From NCBI RefSeq assembly GCF_051967035.1, contig NZ_JBQCKK010000012.1:66947-130946 (forward strand): a DNA stretch of 64,000 nt, read 5' to 3'. The translations under genes were made by a program, and so were the position numbers. The notes beneath the pieces were generated by a model. The model did no database searches, was not told where the DNA came from, and saw only the letters and a list, made by a program, of their open reading frames with translations. Source of the stretch: Brevibacillus sp051967035. GTDB taxonomy: Bacteria > Bacillota > Bacilli > Brevibacillales > Brevibacillaceae. Below, piece by piece: positions 8,549 through 15,719 of this stretch (its first letter is position 1; every line of letters begins with the position of its first letter).

Positions 8549-9574
8549 GTGCGCTCATACTTGCATCAGCCTGTTTACAAGGCGCTTGGCTTGATCGGCT
8601 GCGCCATTGTCCTCGGGGGATTGTTTGTGGCAAGCATCGCCCTTGGCAGCACGCCGATTCGCTTTCTAACCGTCATCGAATCGTTTCGCGATTATGACGC
8701 CTCGCTCAAGGAGCATGTCATCGTGATGACGACCAGGCTTCCGCGCGCCGTTTTTGCTGCGGTGATCGGAGCAAACCTGGCTGTCGCCGGCGCTCTCATG
8801 CAGGCGTTGACCCGAAACCCGATGGCGTCGCCCAGCATTTTCGGCATCAATTCCGGGGCTGTTTTTTTTGTGGTGGCGGCACTAGCTGTCCTGCCGATTT
8901 CCTCGCTGGACCAGCTGGTCTGGATCGCTTTTGCGGGAGCGGGCGTAGCTGCTTTCACCGTGTACTTCCTCGGCTCGATGGGCCGAGGGGGCATGACGCC
9001 GCTGAAAATCGTGCTGGCAGGTTCGGCCATGTCCGCGCTGTTTGCTTCGTTTACACAAGGAATGCTCGTCCTGGACGAGTCCGGGCTGCAAAATGTGCTG
9101 TTTTGGCTGGCAGGCTCTGTGTCCGGCAAAGAGCTGGACAGCTTGCTTCCGGTGTTGCCCTACATGCTGGTCGCCGGAGTCGCGGCGCTATGGCTGGCCC
9201 GGTCTGTCAACATTTTGGCGACAGGCGAAGAGGTTGCCAAAGGCTTGGGACAAAAAACGGGCCTCGTCAAGCTGCTGATTGCGCTCACCGTGATCCTGCT
9301 TGCGGGCAGCTCGGTCGCGGTCGCAGGTTCGATCGGCTTTGTCGGGCTGGTGATTCCGCACATCGCCCGCTTTCTGGTCGGCATCGACTATCGCTGGGTC
9401 ATTCCGTACAGCGCGGTTTTGGGCGCCATCTTGCTGGTCGGCGCGGATATTGCGGCACGCTTTTTGATTATGCCCGCCGAGATGCCGCTCGGGGTCATGA
9501 CGGCGCTGGTCGGTGCGCCTTTCTTTGTCTATACGGCCCGCAAAGAGTACCGCGCGAAAGGAGCATCGCAATGA
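8549..9574 (+). CDS. FecCD-family siderophore permease, first subunit
   Basis: 341 residues from GTG 8549, chosen for the GAGGGAGG site six bases upstream; TTG 8480 is in frame but has no site. About nine to ten membrane segments are visible, with BtuC/FecCD hallmarks: TRLPRAVFAAVIGANLAVAGALMQ, the RNPMASP loop, and IGFVGLVIPHIARFLVG near the end, where the coupling helix contacts the ATPase. It overlaps the next permease by ATGA. No ATPase gene is found in the block. Confidence 0.9.
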   Translation: MRSYLHQPVYKALGLIGCAIVLGGLFVASIALGSTPIRFLTVIESFRDYDASLKEHVIVMTTRLPRAVFAAVIGANLAVAGALMQALTRNPMASPSIFGINSGAVFFVVAALAVLPISSLDQLVWIAFAGAGVAAFTVYFLGSMGRGGMTPLKIVLAGSAMSALFASFTQGMLVLDESGLQNVLFWLAGSVSGKELDSLLPVLPYMLVAGVAALWLARSVNILATGEEVAKGLGQKTGLVKLLIALTVILLAGSSVAVAGSIGFVGLVIPHIARFLVGIDYRWVIPYSAVLGAILLVGADIAARFLIMPAEMPLGVMTALVGAPFFVYTARKEYRAKGASQ

Positions 9575-10611
9575 ATCGGCTATTTTCGATCCGAAGCTGG
9601 ACCGGACGCTTTGCGCGGCTACTGCCGCAGAAGACGATGCTGCTTCTTGCGGTATTGCTGCTGTGTACCGTCGTCGGGATGGTCGTCAGCGTGCAGTTGG
9701 GCAGCAAATGGATCCCGCTGCCGGACGTCGTGCGCACGCTGTTTGGCTACGGTACACCAGAGCAGACCCTGGTCATCGGCAAGCTCCGGCTGCCGCGCGT
9801 TCTGCTCGCCGTGCTCGTCGGCGCGGCGCTGAGCGTCTCGGGGGCGATTTTGCAGGGCGTGGCCCGTAATCCGCTCGCTTCGCCCGATGTGATCGGGGTG
9901 ACGGGGGGAGCTGCTTTTGCCGCGGTCGCGTTCATCACCTATACGGCGGGAGCGGTCAGTGTGCGGTGGCTTCCGCTGGCGGCTTTTTGCGGGGCGGCGC
10001 TCGTTTCGCTGTTGATTTACTTTTTGGCCTGGAACAAAGGGGTGACGTCCACGCGGCTGATTTTGGTCGGAATCGGGGTAGCTGCCGTCACCAGCGCGTT
10101 GACCATGCTGATGATCGTCCTCAGTCCGATTACGGCGGCCAGCAAGGCGTACATCTGGATGACAGGCAGCATCTACGGCGCGTCGTGGGAAAACGTGTAC
10201 GCCATGCTGCCCTGGGTGATCGTGTTCATTCCTTGGGCGCTTTTATACGCCCGCATCCTCGACGTCCAAGAGCTGGGGGACGAGCTGGCGACAGGGCTTG
10301 GCGCGCGCGTGCAGCTTCACCGTTGCATCCTCATGTTCATCAGCGTCGCCTTGGCAGGGGCGGCAGTTGCCGTCGCGGGCGCCGTCGGCTTTATCGGGCT
10401 GATCGGCCCGCATATCGCCCGAAAGCTTGTCGGCCCGTCTCACGGCCGCGCCATTCCCGTGGCGGCCCTGATCGGCAGCCTGCTCTTGCTGACTGCGGAC
10501 ACGGTTGCCCGGCTCGCCTTTCAACCGCTCGATGTTCCGGCAGGCGTCTTTACAGCGGGCGTAGGCGCTCCTTTTTTCCTCTATTTGCTCTACCGAAGCC
10601 GCAATCGCTAG
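9571..10611 (+). CDS. FecCD-family siderophore permease, second subunit
   Basis: 346 residues from ATG 9571, overlapping the stop of the first permease by 4 bases; the longer open frame from 9103 is a frame artefact. Family signatures are GKLRLPRVLLAVLVGAALSV, ARNPLASPDVIGVT and VGFIGLIGPHIARKLVG. With the preceding gene it would form the heterodimeric membrane channel. A terminator follows, so the unit ends without the FecE-type ATPase; B. subtilis FeuBC uses a shared ATPase (YusV) encoded elsewhere, and the same is likely here. Confidence 0.9.
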   Translation: MNRLFSIRSWTGRFARLLPQKTMLLLAVLLLCTVVGMVVSVQLGSKWIPLPDVVRTLFGYGTPEQTLVIGKLRLPRVLLAVLVGAALSVSGAILQGVARNPLASPDVIGVTGGAAFAAVAFITYTAGAVSVRWLPLAAFCGAALVSLLIYFLAWNKGVTSTRLILVGIGVAAVTSALTMLMIVLSPITAASKAYIWMTGSIYGASWENVYAMLPWVIVFIPWALLYARILDVQELGDELATGLGARVQLHRCILMFISVALAGAAVAVAGAVGFIGLIGPHIARKLVGPSHGRAIPVAALIGSLLLLTADTVARLAFQPLDVPAGVFTAGVGAPFFLYLLYRSRNR

Positions 10612-10626
10612 AAAAGCAAGCTCCGG

Positions 10627-10664
10627 CCGCTTCCCGGGATTCCACCGGGGAGCGGATTTCTTTT
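10627..10664 (+). terminator. Intrinsic terminator of the iron block
   Basis: CCGCTTCCCGG pairs with CCGGGGAGCGG (one G-U pair) and is followed by ATTTCTTTT. Confidence 0.75.
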
Positions 10665-10688
10665 GCCGCAGGCAGAAGCTGTCGCGTA

Positions 10689-10746
10689 TTGACTTTTCCC
10701 TCCAAAAGCAGTAAGCTAGGCATATAGAATGTTAGTGAGTGCTAAC
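10689..10746 (+). promoter_or_regulatory. Promoter and dyad operator of the TetR-family gene
   Basis: TTGACT (10689-10694), 17 bp, TAAGCT (10712-10717) is a plausible promoter. Just downstream is GTTAG-N6-CTAAC (10731-10746), an inverted repeat typical of TetR-family operators, placed where bound repressor would block transcription of its own gene. Confidence 0.55.
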
Positions 10747-10794
10747 TATAAAAATCTAGGCAGACGGGAGGGCGAAGGGAAGGAGCAAGCGGCT

Positions 10795-11364
10795 ATGGAC
10801 ACCAAAGAAAAGCTGATGGCAGCCGCCATCGAGTTAATGGCAGCAAAAGGCTACAAAGGCGTATCGACAAAAGAAATCGCTGCCGCTGCCCAGGTTAGCG
10901 AAATGACGCTGTTTCGCCATTTTGGCAGCAAGCAAAATCTGCTCGACCAGGCAGTGGAGCGCTACCATTACTCCGTGGAGATGGAGCGGATTTTCGCCGA
11001 ACAGATCGTCTGGGAGCTGCGGACTGACCTCTTGATGGTGAGCCGGATGTACCACGAGATCATGGAGCGCAATCGCAAGCTGTTTCTCATCGTGCTCAAG
11101 GATGACGACCTCGTGGCCATCCGCGAAAAGGCGCAAAAGCATCCGCGCAAGCTGCTGGAGCTGTTGACGCAGTATTTTCAGGTCATGCAGGAGAAGAACA
11201 AGTTGATCGCCACCGATGCCGAAGCGCAGGCGATTACCTTCCTGTGGATGAACTACGGGGCGTTCATGACGCATTTGTACGGGGCAGAGACGATCACAAA
11301 CGTCACGAGGCAGCGGTTCATGGAATCGAGCATCGACTTGTTCGTCAGGGCGCTGACTCCCTGA
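10795..11364 (+). CDS. TetR/AcrR-family transcriptional regulator
   Basis: 189 residues from ATG 10795, behind AAGGAG; upstream in-frame starts lie inside the operator region. The N-terminal HTH is textbook for the family (AAIELMAAKGYKGVSTKEIA, then AQVSEMTLFRHFGSKQNLLD). The C-terminal ligand-binding domain is all-helical, as in the AcrR group. The dyad at 10731-10746 suggests autoregulation. AHSA1-like and VOC genes follow in the same direction and may be part of its regulon; the ligand is unknown. Confidence 0.88.
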   Translation: MDTKEKLMAAAIELMAAKGYKGVSTKEIAAAAQVSEMTLFRHFGSKQNLLDQAVERYHYSVEMERIFAEQIVWELRTDLLMVSRMYHEIMERNRKLFLIVLKDDDLVAIREKAQKHPRKLLELLTQYFQVMQEKNKLIATDAEAQAITFLWMNYGAFMTHLYGAETITNVTRQRFMESSIDLFVRALTP

Positions 11365-11429
11365 TTGTTGGAAAAAGCATGCGGGCAGGAAGCGCAAGCA
11401 TACCGCATGTACACATGGGAGGTGGGAAC

Positions 11430-11888
11430 GTGAACAGCAAACCGTCTTTCGCATTACCGAAAAGGGTTGGACAAACCGCCGCGACCGGGTTCCAGATCGG
11501 CGTGCGCAGAACGCTGCCGATATCGAGCGAAGGGGCCTGGACTTTTTTGACGTCACGAGAGGGCTTGAAGCTGTGGCTGGGCGAATGGCCGCTGCCTGCC
11601 TTTCAGGTGGGAGAAGCGTTTTCGTGTGCAGAAGGGATTTCCGGGGAGTTCAAGGTCGTCAAGCCGTTTCAGCAGCTTCGCCTGCGGTGGAAAAAGCCGG
11701 AGTGGGAAAAGCCGTCGACCTTGCAAATCCGCTTGGTAGCCGCCAAAAACGGGAGAACGACGATCAGCTTTCACCAGGAAAACCTCCCGGACAGCGCGGC
11801 GCGCGAACAGATGAAGCAGCAGTGGGAGGAAGCGCTGGAAAAGCTGAAAGAAAAAGCGGAGGAAAACGAGGGGAGAAGTGTCCAGTGA
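11430..11888 (+). CDS. AHSA1-type SRPBCC domain protein
   Basis: 152 residues from GTG 11430, with a GGGAGGTGGG site just upstream; the frame extends back to 11244 inside the TetR gene without a site. The Aha1-C/AHSA1 pattern is present: WTFLTSREGLKLWLGEWP, then GEFKVVKPFQQLRLRWKKPEW, TTISFHQENLPD, and a closing helix (KQQWEEALEKLKEKAEE). Such proteins bind hydrophobic ligands or act as stress-response co-factors; the role here is unknown. Its stop overlaps the start of the following VOC gene (GTGA), so the pair is co-translated. Confidence 0.78.
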   Translation: MNSKPSFALPKRVGQTAATGFQIGVRRTLPISSEGAWTFLTSREGLKLWLGEWPLPAFQVGEAFSCAEGISGEFKVVKPFQQLRLRWKKPEWEKPSTLQIRLVAAKNGRTTISFHQENLPDSAAREQMKQQWEEALEKLKEKAEENEGRSVQ

Positions 11889-12265
11889 ACAAGTTCAGCC
11901 ATATCGATCTGCGCGTGAAAAGTCTGGAAAAATCGTTGCCCTTTTACGAAAAGCTGCTGCCTGCGCTCGGGTTTACGCGCACGTTTCACAGTGCGAACTG
12001 GCGCGTGTTTGCAGCGGAAGGCGAGCTGCCGAGCGTGCCGTACTTTGCGATCACCGAAGACCCGGAGCACGTCCCGAACGGCAATCTGATCGGCTTCTGG
12101 GCGAGCGATCGGGACGAGGTAGACCGGATGGCCGCGCTCGTGGAGCAGTCCGGGGGCATCATTCACCAAGGGCCGCAGCTGTTTCCCATCAGCCCCACCT
12201 ACTACGCAGTCTACTTCCAGGACCCGTGCGGCAACCAGTACGAGATCGTGCATCGTCTGAATTAA
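11885..12265 (+). CDS. VOC (glyoxalase/dioxygenase) superfamily protein
   Basis: 126 residues from GTG 11885, overlapping the upstream stop. Paired beta-alpha-beta-beta-beta modules are visible: FSHIDLRVKSLEKSLPFYEKL at the start, and DPCGNQYEIVHRLN at the end with the usual GN-x-YEI signature. A metal-binding His (SHIDL) and Glu (YEIVH) are present, so an enzyme (lyase, thiol transferase or dioxygenase type) is possible. The substrate cannot be told. It is translationally coupled to the AHSA1-like gene. Confidence 0.8.
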   Translation: MNKFSHIDLRVKSLEKSLPFYEKLLPALGFTRTFHSANWRVFAAEGELPSVPYFAITEDPEHVPNGNLIGFWASDRDEVDRMAALVEQSGGIIHQGPQLFPISPTYYAVYFQDPCGNQYEIVHRLN

Positions 12266-12456
12266 ACGAAAGAGTTGCCCTGAAAAACAACAGAAGAGCA
12301 GGAAGCGAACGGAACGGTCATTTTCGCGGTTATTCCCGTGGCCGTTTGCCGTTGCGCGCTGCAGGAGCGGCTCTGTTTTTGGCGCGGCGTGCTTCTATGC
12401 AGCAAGTCTGCGGCGGATGGCGCGGTTTCTTTCTCTTTGCTTTTTCGATGACACAG

Positions 12457-12482
12457 CACAGGCAGCCAGCCTGTGTTTTTTT
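12457..12482 (+). terminator. Intrinsic terminator upstream of the truncated hydrolase
   Basis: CACAGGC pairs with GCCTGTG and is followed by about eight T. The ~190 bp before it (12266-12456) hold no gene I can support. Confidence 0.75.
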
Positions 12483-12536
12483 GTGGGACAAAACGAAAAG
12501 CGCGTGAACAGGACGATTCTGAAGGAGGAAAAACGA

Positions 12537-13229
12537 ATGACCGAACAAATGGTGAATCGAAATGGTGTAGAGCTTTGCACGGAGAGCTTCGGCAATCCGG
12601 GCTATACGTTCGAGGACATGGCAGACGACGCGATTCACATACTCGATGCCTACCGGATCGAGCGGGCGCACATCGTCGGCATGTCGATGGGCGGGATTAT
12701 CACGCAGATCATCGCTTTGCGGCATCCGGACAGGGTGCGGACGATCAGCTTGCTGGCCACGTCGAATTTCGCCCCGGATTTGCCGCCGATGGAGGAGAAG
12801 ATCGGGCAATTTTTCAGCAAGGCAGAAAAGATCGATTGGGAAAAGGAGGAGGACGTGATCGCCTTTTCCGTCGCGAAGTGGAAAGTGCTTGTCGGCTCCA
12901 AGTACCCGTTTGACGAAGGGCGGACGTATGAGCTGGCAAAAGCGGAAGTAAAACGCAGCCGCAAGATGGCCAACATCAACAATCACGCGCTGATTCCCGG
13001 CAGCGAACCGTATCTGGCCCGGACGGCGGAAATCATGGCCCCTGCCCTGGTCATTCACGGCACAGAGGACCCGATCATTCCGTATCCGCACGGTGTCGCG
13101 CTGGCGCGGACGATTCCCGGCGCTGTACTGGTGACGCTGGAAGGCACCGGGCATGAGCTTCCAGAAGGCGACTGGGAGGTGATCGTCGGCGCCATCTTGC
13201 AGCATACGCAGGAGGGCGGCGAAGCGTAG
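12537..13229 (+). pseudogene. Alpha/beta hydrolase with an internal in-frame deletion
   Basis: 230 residues from ATG 12537 behind GGAGG. The N-terminus (MVNRNGVELCTESFGNP) jumps directly into GYTFEDMADDAIHILDAYRI. In full-length homologues (~280-290 residues) about 55 residues lie between these, including strands b3-b4, the oxyanion HG motif and the YDNRDTGRS-type segment. The rest is complete: nucleophile elbow GMSMGG, acid in HGTEDPI, His in GTGHELP. The junction lies near nt 12599. The reading frame is intact but the core sheet should not fold normally, so I call it a probable pseudogene; an assembly error is the alternative. Confidence 0.65.
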
Positions 13230-13242
13230 CAGGCGGCCCGTG

Positions 13243-13614
13243 CTACCGCCCTGCTTCTTCGATCTCGTCTTCCTCGCAGAGCAAACGCTCCATCTGCTCG
13301 CGGTCCACATGCGCGAGTCCCCAGTCGCAGATCATTTCCAAAAGCGGGATGAGCGAGCGTCCTTTTTCCGTCAGCGCGTACTCGACGCGGGGCGGCACCT
13401 CGGGATAGACGGTTCTCGACACGAGGCCGTCTTCCTCCAGTTCGCGCAGCTGGTTGGTCAACGTTTTGTGGGAGATGTCACGGATGTAGCGATGCAGCTC
13501 CCCGAAGCGCCTGGGCGCGTGTTCGTACAGCTCGTACAAAATCATCACTTTCCACTTGCCCTGGATGATTTGCAAGGTAGCGTCAAATTCGTTCAAGTAC
13601 TTTTTCTTCGTCAT
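13243..13614 (-). CDS. HxlR-family winged-helix regulator
   Basis: 123 residues from ATG at 13614 (minus strand), with AGAGGA upstream; the frame stays open through the SDR gene, but that extension is antisense. The HxlR/DUF24 pattern is clear: LQIIQGKWKVMILYELYEHA, RRFGELHRYIRDISHKTLTN, QLRELEEDGLVSRTVYPEVP, VEYALTEKGRSL. Such regulators often respond to electrophiles or quinones through an N-terminal Cys, but no such Cys is present here. It is divergent from an SDR oxidoreductase gene, the usual HxlR arrangement, so that gene is the likely target. Confidence 0.9.
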   Translation of the reverse strand: MTKKKYLNEFDATLQIIQGKWKVMILYELYEHAPRRFGELHRYIRDISHKTLTNQLRELEEDGLVSRTVYPEVPPRVEYALTEKGRSLIPLLEMICDWGLAHVDREQMERLLCEEDEIEEAGR

Positions 13615-13650
13615 GGTTCTGTCCTCTCTTACCTCCAGGTTCGTAACCCA

Positions 13651-13673
13651 CTTCAAGGTGCATACTGGTGAAG
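13651..13673. promoter_or_regulatory. Dyad in the HxlR-SDR divergent intergenic region
   Basis: CTTCA-N13-TGAAG lies midway between the two divergent starts. Its position suits an HxlR operator controlling both genes; the motif is my reading and has no family consensus behind it. Confidence 0.4.
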
Positions 13674-13734
13674 GGCCGGCGTTTCTGTATATACTCACTT
13701 TACCATGAATCAACAAGGAAAGAAGGTACTGTGG

Positions 13735-14457
13735 ATGAAAACGGGATTTGTCGTGATTACAGGGGCTTCGTCCGGCATCGGCAAAGCGACGGCCGCCCTG
13801 TTTATCGAAAAAGGACACAACGTGCTTTTGATTGCGCGGCGCATGGAGCGGCTGGAGGAATTTCAGAGCGCTACGGTCCGCAAGGCGCAGGTAGACGTGA
13901 CGGACGAGCAGGCGTTGAAGAAGGCGATCGCGGAAGCGGAGGCGCAGTTCGGCCCGGTGGAGGCGATCGTCAACAATGCGGGGCGGATGCTTCTCGGCGA
14001 TATCAGCAAGCAGGACAGCAGCGAATGGAAAGACATGTACGCGGTCAATGTCATCGGTGTGTTGAACGGCATGCAGGCCGTGCTGCCGTCGATGATTGAG
14101 CGCAAGACGGGCACGATCATCAACATCAGCTCGATTGCGGGCAAAAAGACGTTTGCCGACCATGCCGCTTACGTAGGCACGAAATTCGCCGTTCACTCGA
14201 TCAGCGAAAACGTGCGTGAAGAAGTAGCGAAGCACAACGTCCGCGTCATGACGATTGCCCCTGGTGTCGTCGAGACAGAGCTGTTGAGCCACACGACCGA
14301 CGAGGCGATCAAAGCGAGCTACACGGATTGGAAGCACTCGATCGAAGGCGGTCTCGATCCGAAAACGGTAGCGGAGACGATCTACTTTGCATTCAGCCAG
14401 CCGCAGCATGTCAATATTCGCGAGATTGTGCTGGCGCCGACGAGACAGCAAGGATAA
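13735..14457 (+). CDS. Short-chain dehydrogenase/reductase (SDR)
   Basis: 240 residues from ATG 13735, with GAAGGT upstream; ATG 13705 is in frame but lacks a site. Classical SDR features: the cofactor motif TGASSGIG near the N-terminus, NNAGRM, catalytic Ser in NISSIAG, and YVGTK where Tyr and Lys of YxxxK are both present. R residues after the second strand (LIARRMERL) suggest NADP(H) preference. Divergent transcription from the HxlR gene suggests induction by a reactive carbonyl or similar compound. Confidence 0.9.
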   Translation: MKTGFVVITGASSGIGKATAALFIEKGHNVLLIARRMERLEEFQSATVRKAQVDVTDEQALKKAIAEAEAQFGPVEAIVNNAGRMLLGDISKQDSSEWKDMYAVNVIGVLNGMQAVLPSMIERKTGTIINISSIAGKKTFADHAAYVGTKFAVHSISENVREEVAKHNVRVMTIAPGVVETELLSHTTDEAIKASYTDWKHSIEGGLDPKTVAETIYFAFSQPQHVNIREIVLAPTRQQG

Positions 14458-14463
14458 CAAGCG

Positions 14464-14519
14464 AGACCCCTAGGCGACCGTCTGGGGGTGTTTGGCGAGC
14501 CGCCGGAGCGAACGGCGGC
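14464..14519. other. Hairpins after the SDR gene
   Basis: ACCCCTAG and CTGGGGGT (around 14467-14490) followed by GTTT could be a weak terminator. GCCGCC-N9-GGCGGC follows at about 14499-14519 without a T run. Confidence 0.4.
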
Positions 14520-14667
14520 CGATGTACGGTGCCGATTATCGGGTTGACCCGATCGGCACAGGAAAAACTCCCTGTTCAAATCTGGATTTTGTGCATGGCT
14601 TACTGGAGAGGCCCCTCTTTATAATGGGAGAGTGACTACTCATTACCGAGGGAAAAGAGGACCGAGC

Positions 14668-15426
14668 ATGCGCAAGCGATTCATGACAGAGGAAGTGGCC
14701 GGCTTTGCATTGTCTATCCATGTGCCGAGCAGCTATACAGAAAGAAACAGGCGCTATCCGGTCGTCTACGTGCAAGACGCAGGCAGCGTCGTCATGGATG
14801 CGTACAATTACCTGGAGCATTTGTTCATCCATAAACAGCTTCCCGAACTGATATTCGTCGGGATCAAGCCGCACGACCGCAATCACGACTATACGCCGTG
14901 GCCGGCAGGTGCGCTTGTTTCGGACAGGCCGGCGTTTGGCGGCGGAGCGAACCGCTATGTGCAAGTGCTCGCAGACGAGATCAAGCCGTACATCGACGCG
15001 AACTACCTGACCATGCCGGAGCCGGAGAACACGGCGATAGCAGGTTGCTCGCTCGGGGGACTGGTCAGCGCCTACGCGTATTACAATCGGCCGGATACGT
15101 TTGGCAAAAGCGCCTGGATATCTGCTTCGTTCTGGTACGAGGGCTTTATCCCGTATATGCAAAAGACGGCTTTGCCTGATGAAAAGCACCGCATTTACAT
15201 GTACGTCGGCGAGCTGGAAGGCGCCTACAAACAGACCATTCAGTCGGGGATGCTCGCGCAAACAAAAGAGGCGCATCGGATCTTGCTCGCCAAAGGCTTT
15301 CCCGAGGAAAATCTGAAATTCGAGACCGATCCGCTCGGGACGCACGATTCCTTTTTCTTCGCGATTCGCTTCCTGAATGCGTTGAAATGGCTGTTTGGCG
15401 ACGGCACCGATGCGTTTTTGCGCTAA
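14668..15426 (+). CDS. Esterase D-type alpha/beta hydrolase, siderophore-esterase-like
   Basis: 252 residues from ATG 14668, preceded by AGAGGA; GTG 14632 is in frame without a site. It resembles the YbbA/Fes/IroE-type esterase group: YPVVYVQDAGSV near the N-terminus, nucleophile motif GCSLGG, and a terminal GTHDSFF histidine. B. subtilis ybbA is part of the feuABC iron-uptake operon, so a role in opening a ferric siderophore is possible. Here it stands 4 kb from the iron block behind its own TATAAT (14620-14625) with no clear Fur box, so the link is an inference. Confidence 0.75.
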   Translation: MRKRFMTEEVAGFALSIHVPSSYTERNRRYPVVYVQDAGSVVMDAYNYLEHLFIHKQLPELIFVGIKPHDRNHDYTPWPAGALVSDRPAFGGGANRYVQVLADEIKPYIDANYLTMPEPENTAIAGCSLGGLVSAYAYYNRPDTFGKSAWISASFWYEGFIPYMQKTALPDEKHRIYMYVGELEGAYKQTIQSGMLAQTKEAHRILLAKGFPEENLKFETDPLGTHDSFFFAIRFLNALKWLFGDGTDAFLR

Positions 15427-15545
15427 AGACAGGCGGAGCGCTTGCTGCACCTCCGTACTGCGCCGGGAACCCGAATGTCCCGCATGTATAGAAGGAGAAA
15501 ATCGGGACACACTGAAAGGCATACACTGTTAACCACCTTTTTCAA

Positions 15546-15580
15546 CCCTCGCACTTTGCCATGCGAGGGATTTTTTTTTG
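15546..15580 (+). terminator. Intrinsic terminator downstream of the esterase
   Basis: CCCTCGCA and TGCGAGGG form an 8-bp stem followed by about ten T. Confidence 0.85.
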
Positions 15581-15616
15581 CCCAGATATCCGGTGACTCG
15601 TACGAGCTTGCTTCTA

Positions 15617-15682
15617 TTGACAGACAAATCTGGGACTGCTATAAAAAAATAGTGGATAGCACTCTCGATGCCAGAGTGCTAA
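15617..15682 (+). promoter_or_regulatory. Sigma-A promoter with CIRCE element in front of htpG
   Basis: TTGACA (15617-15622), 17 bp, TATAAA (15640-15645). Directly downstream ATAGCACTC-N9-GAGTGCTAA (15656-15682) matches the CIRCE inverted repeat TTAGCACTC-N9-GAGTGCTAA with a single mismatch. HrcA bound at +5 to +30 should repress transcription until heat shock. Confidence 0.93.
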
Positions 15683-15719
15683 CAAGTGTGTCGTGCAAAA
15701 GAAGAAGGGAGAATGTCTG

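Noticed and set aside
13243..14460. 405-codon minus-strand frame covering HxlR and the SDR gene
   Set aside because: Only the part from 13614 down has HxlR signatures and a ribosome site; the rest is antisense to a clear SDR gene.
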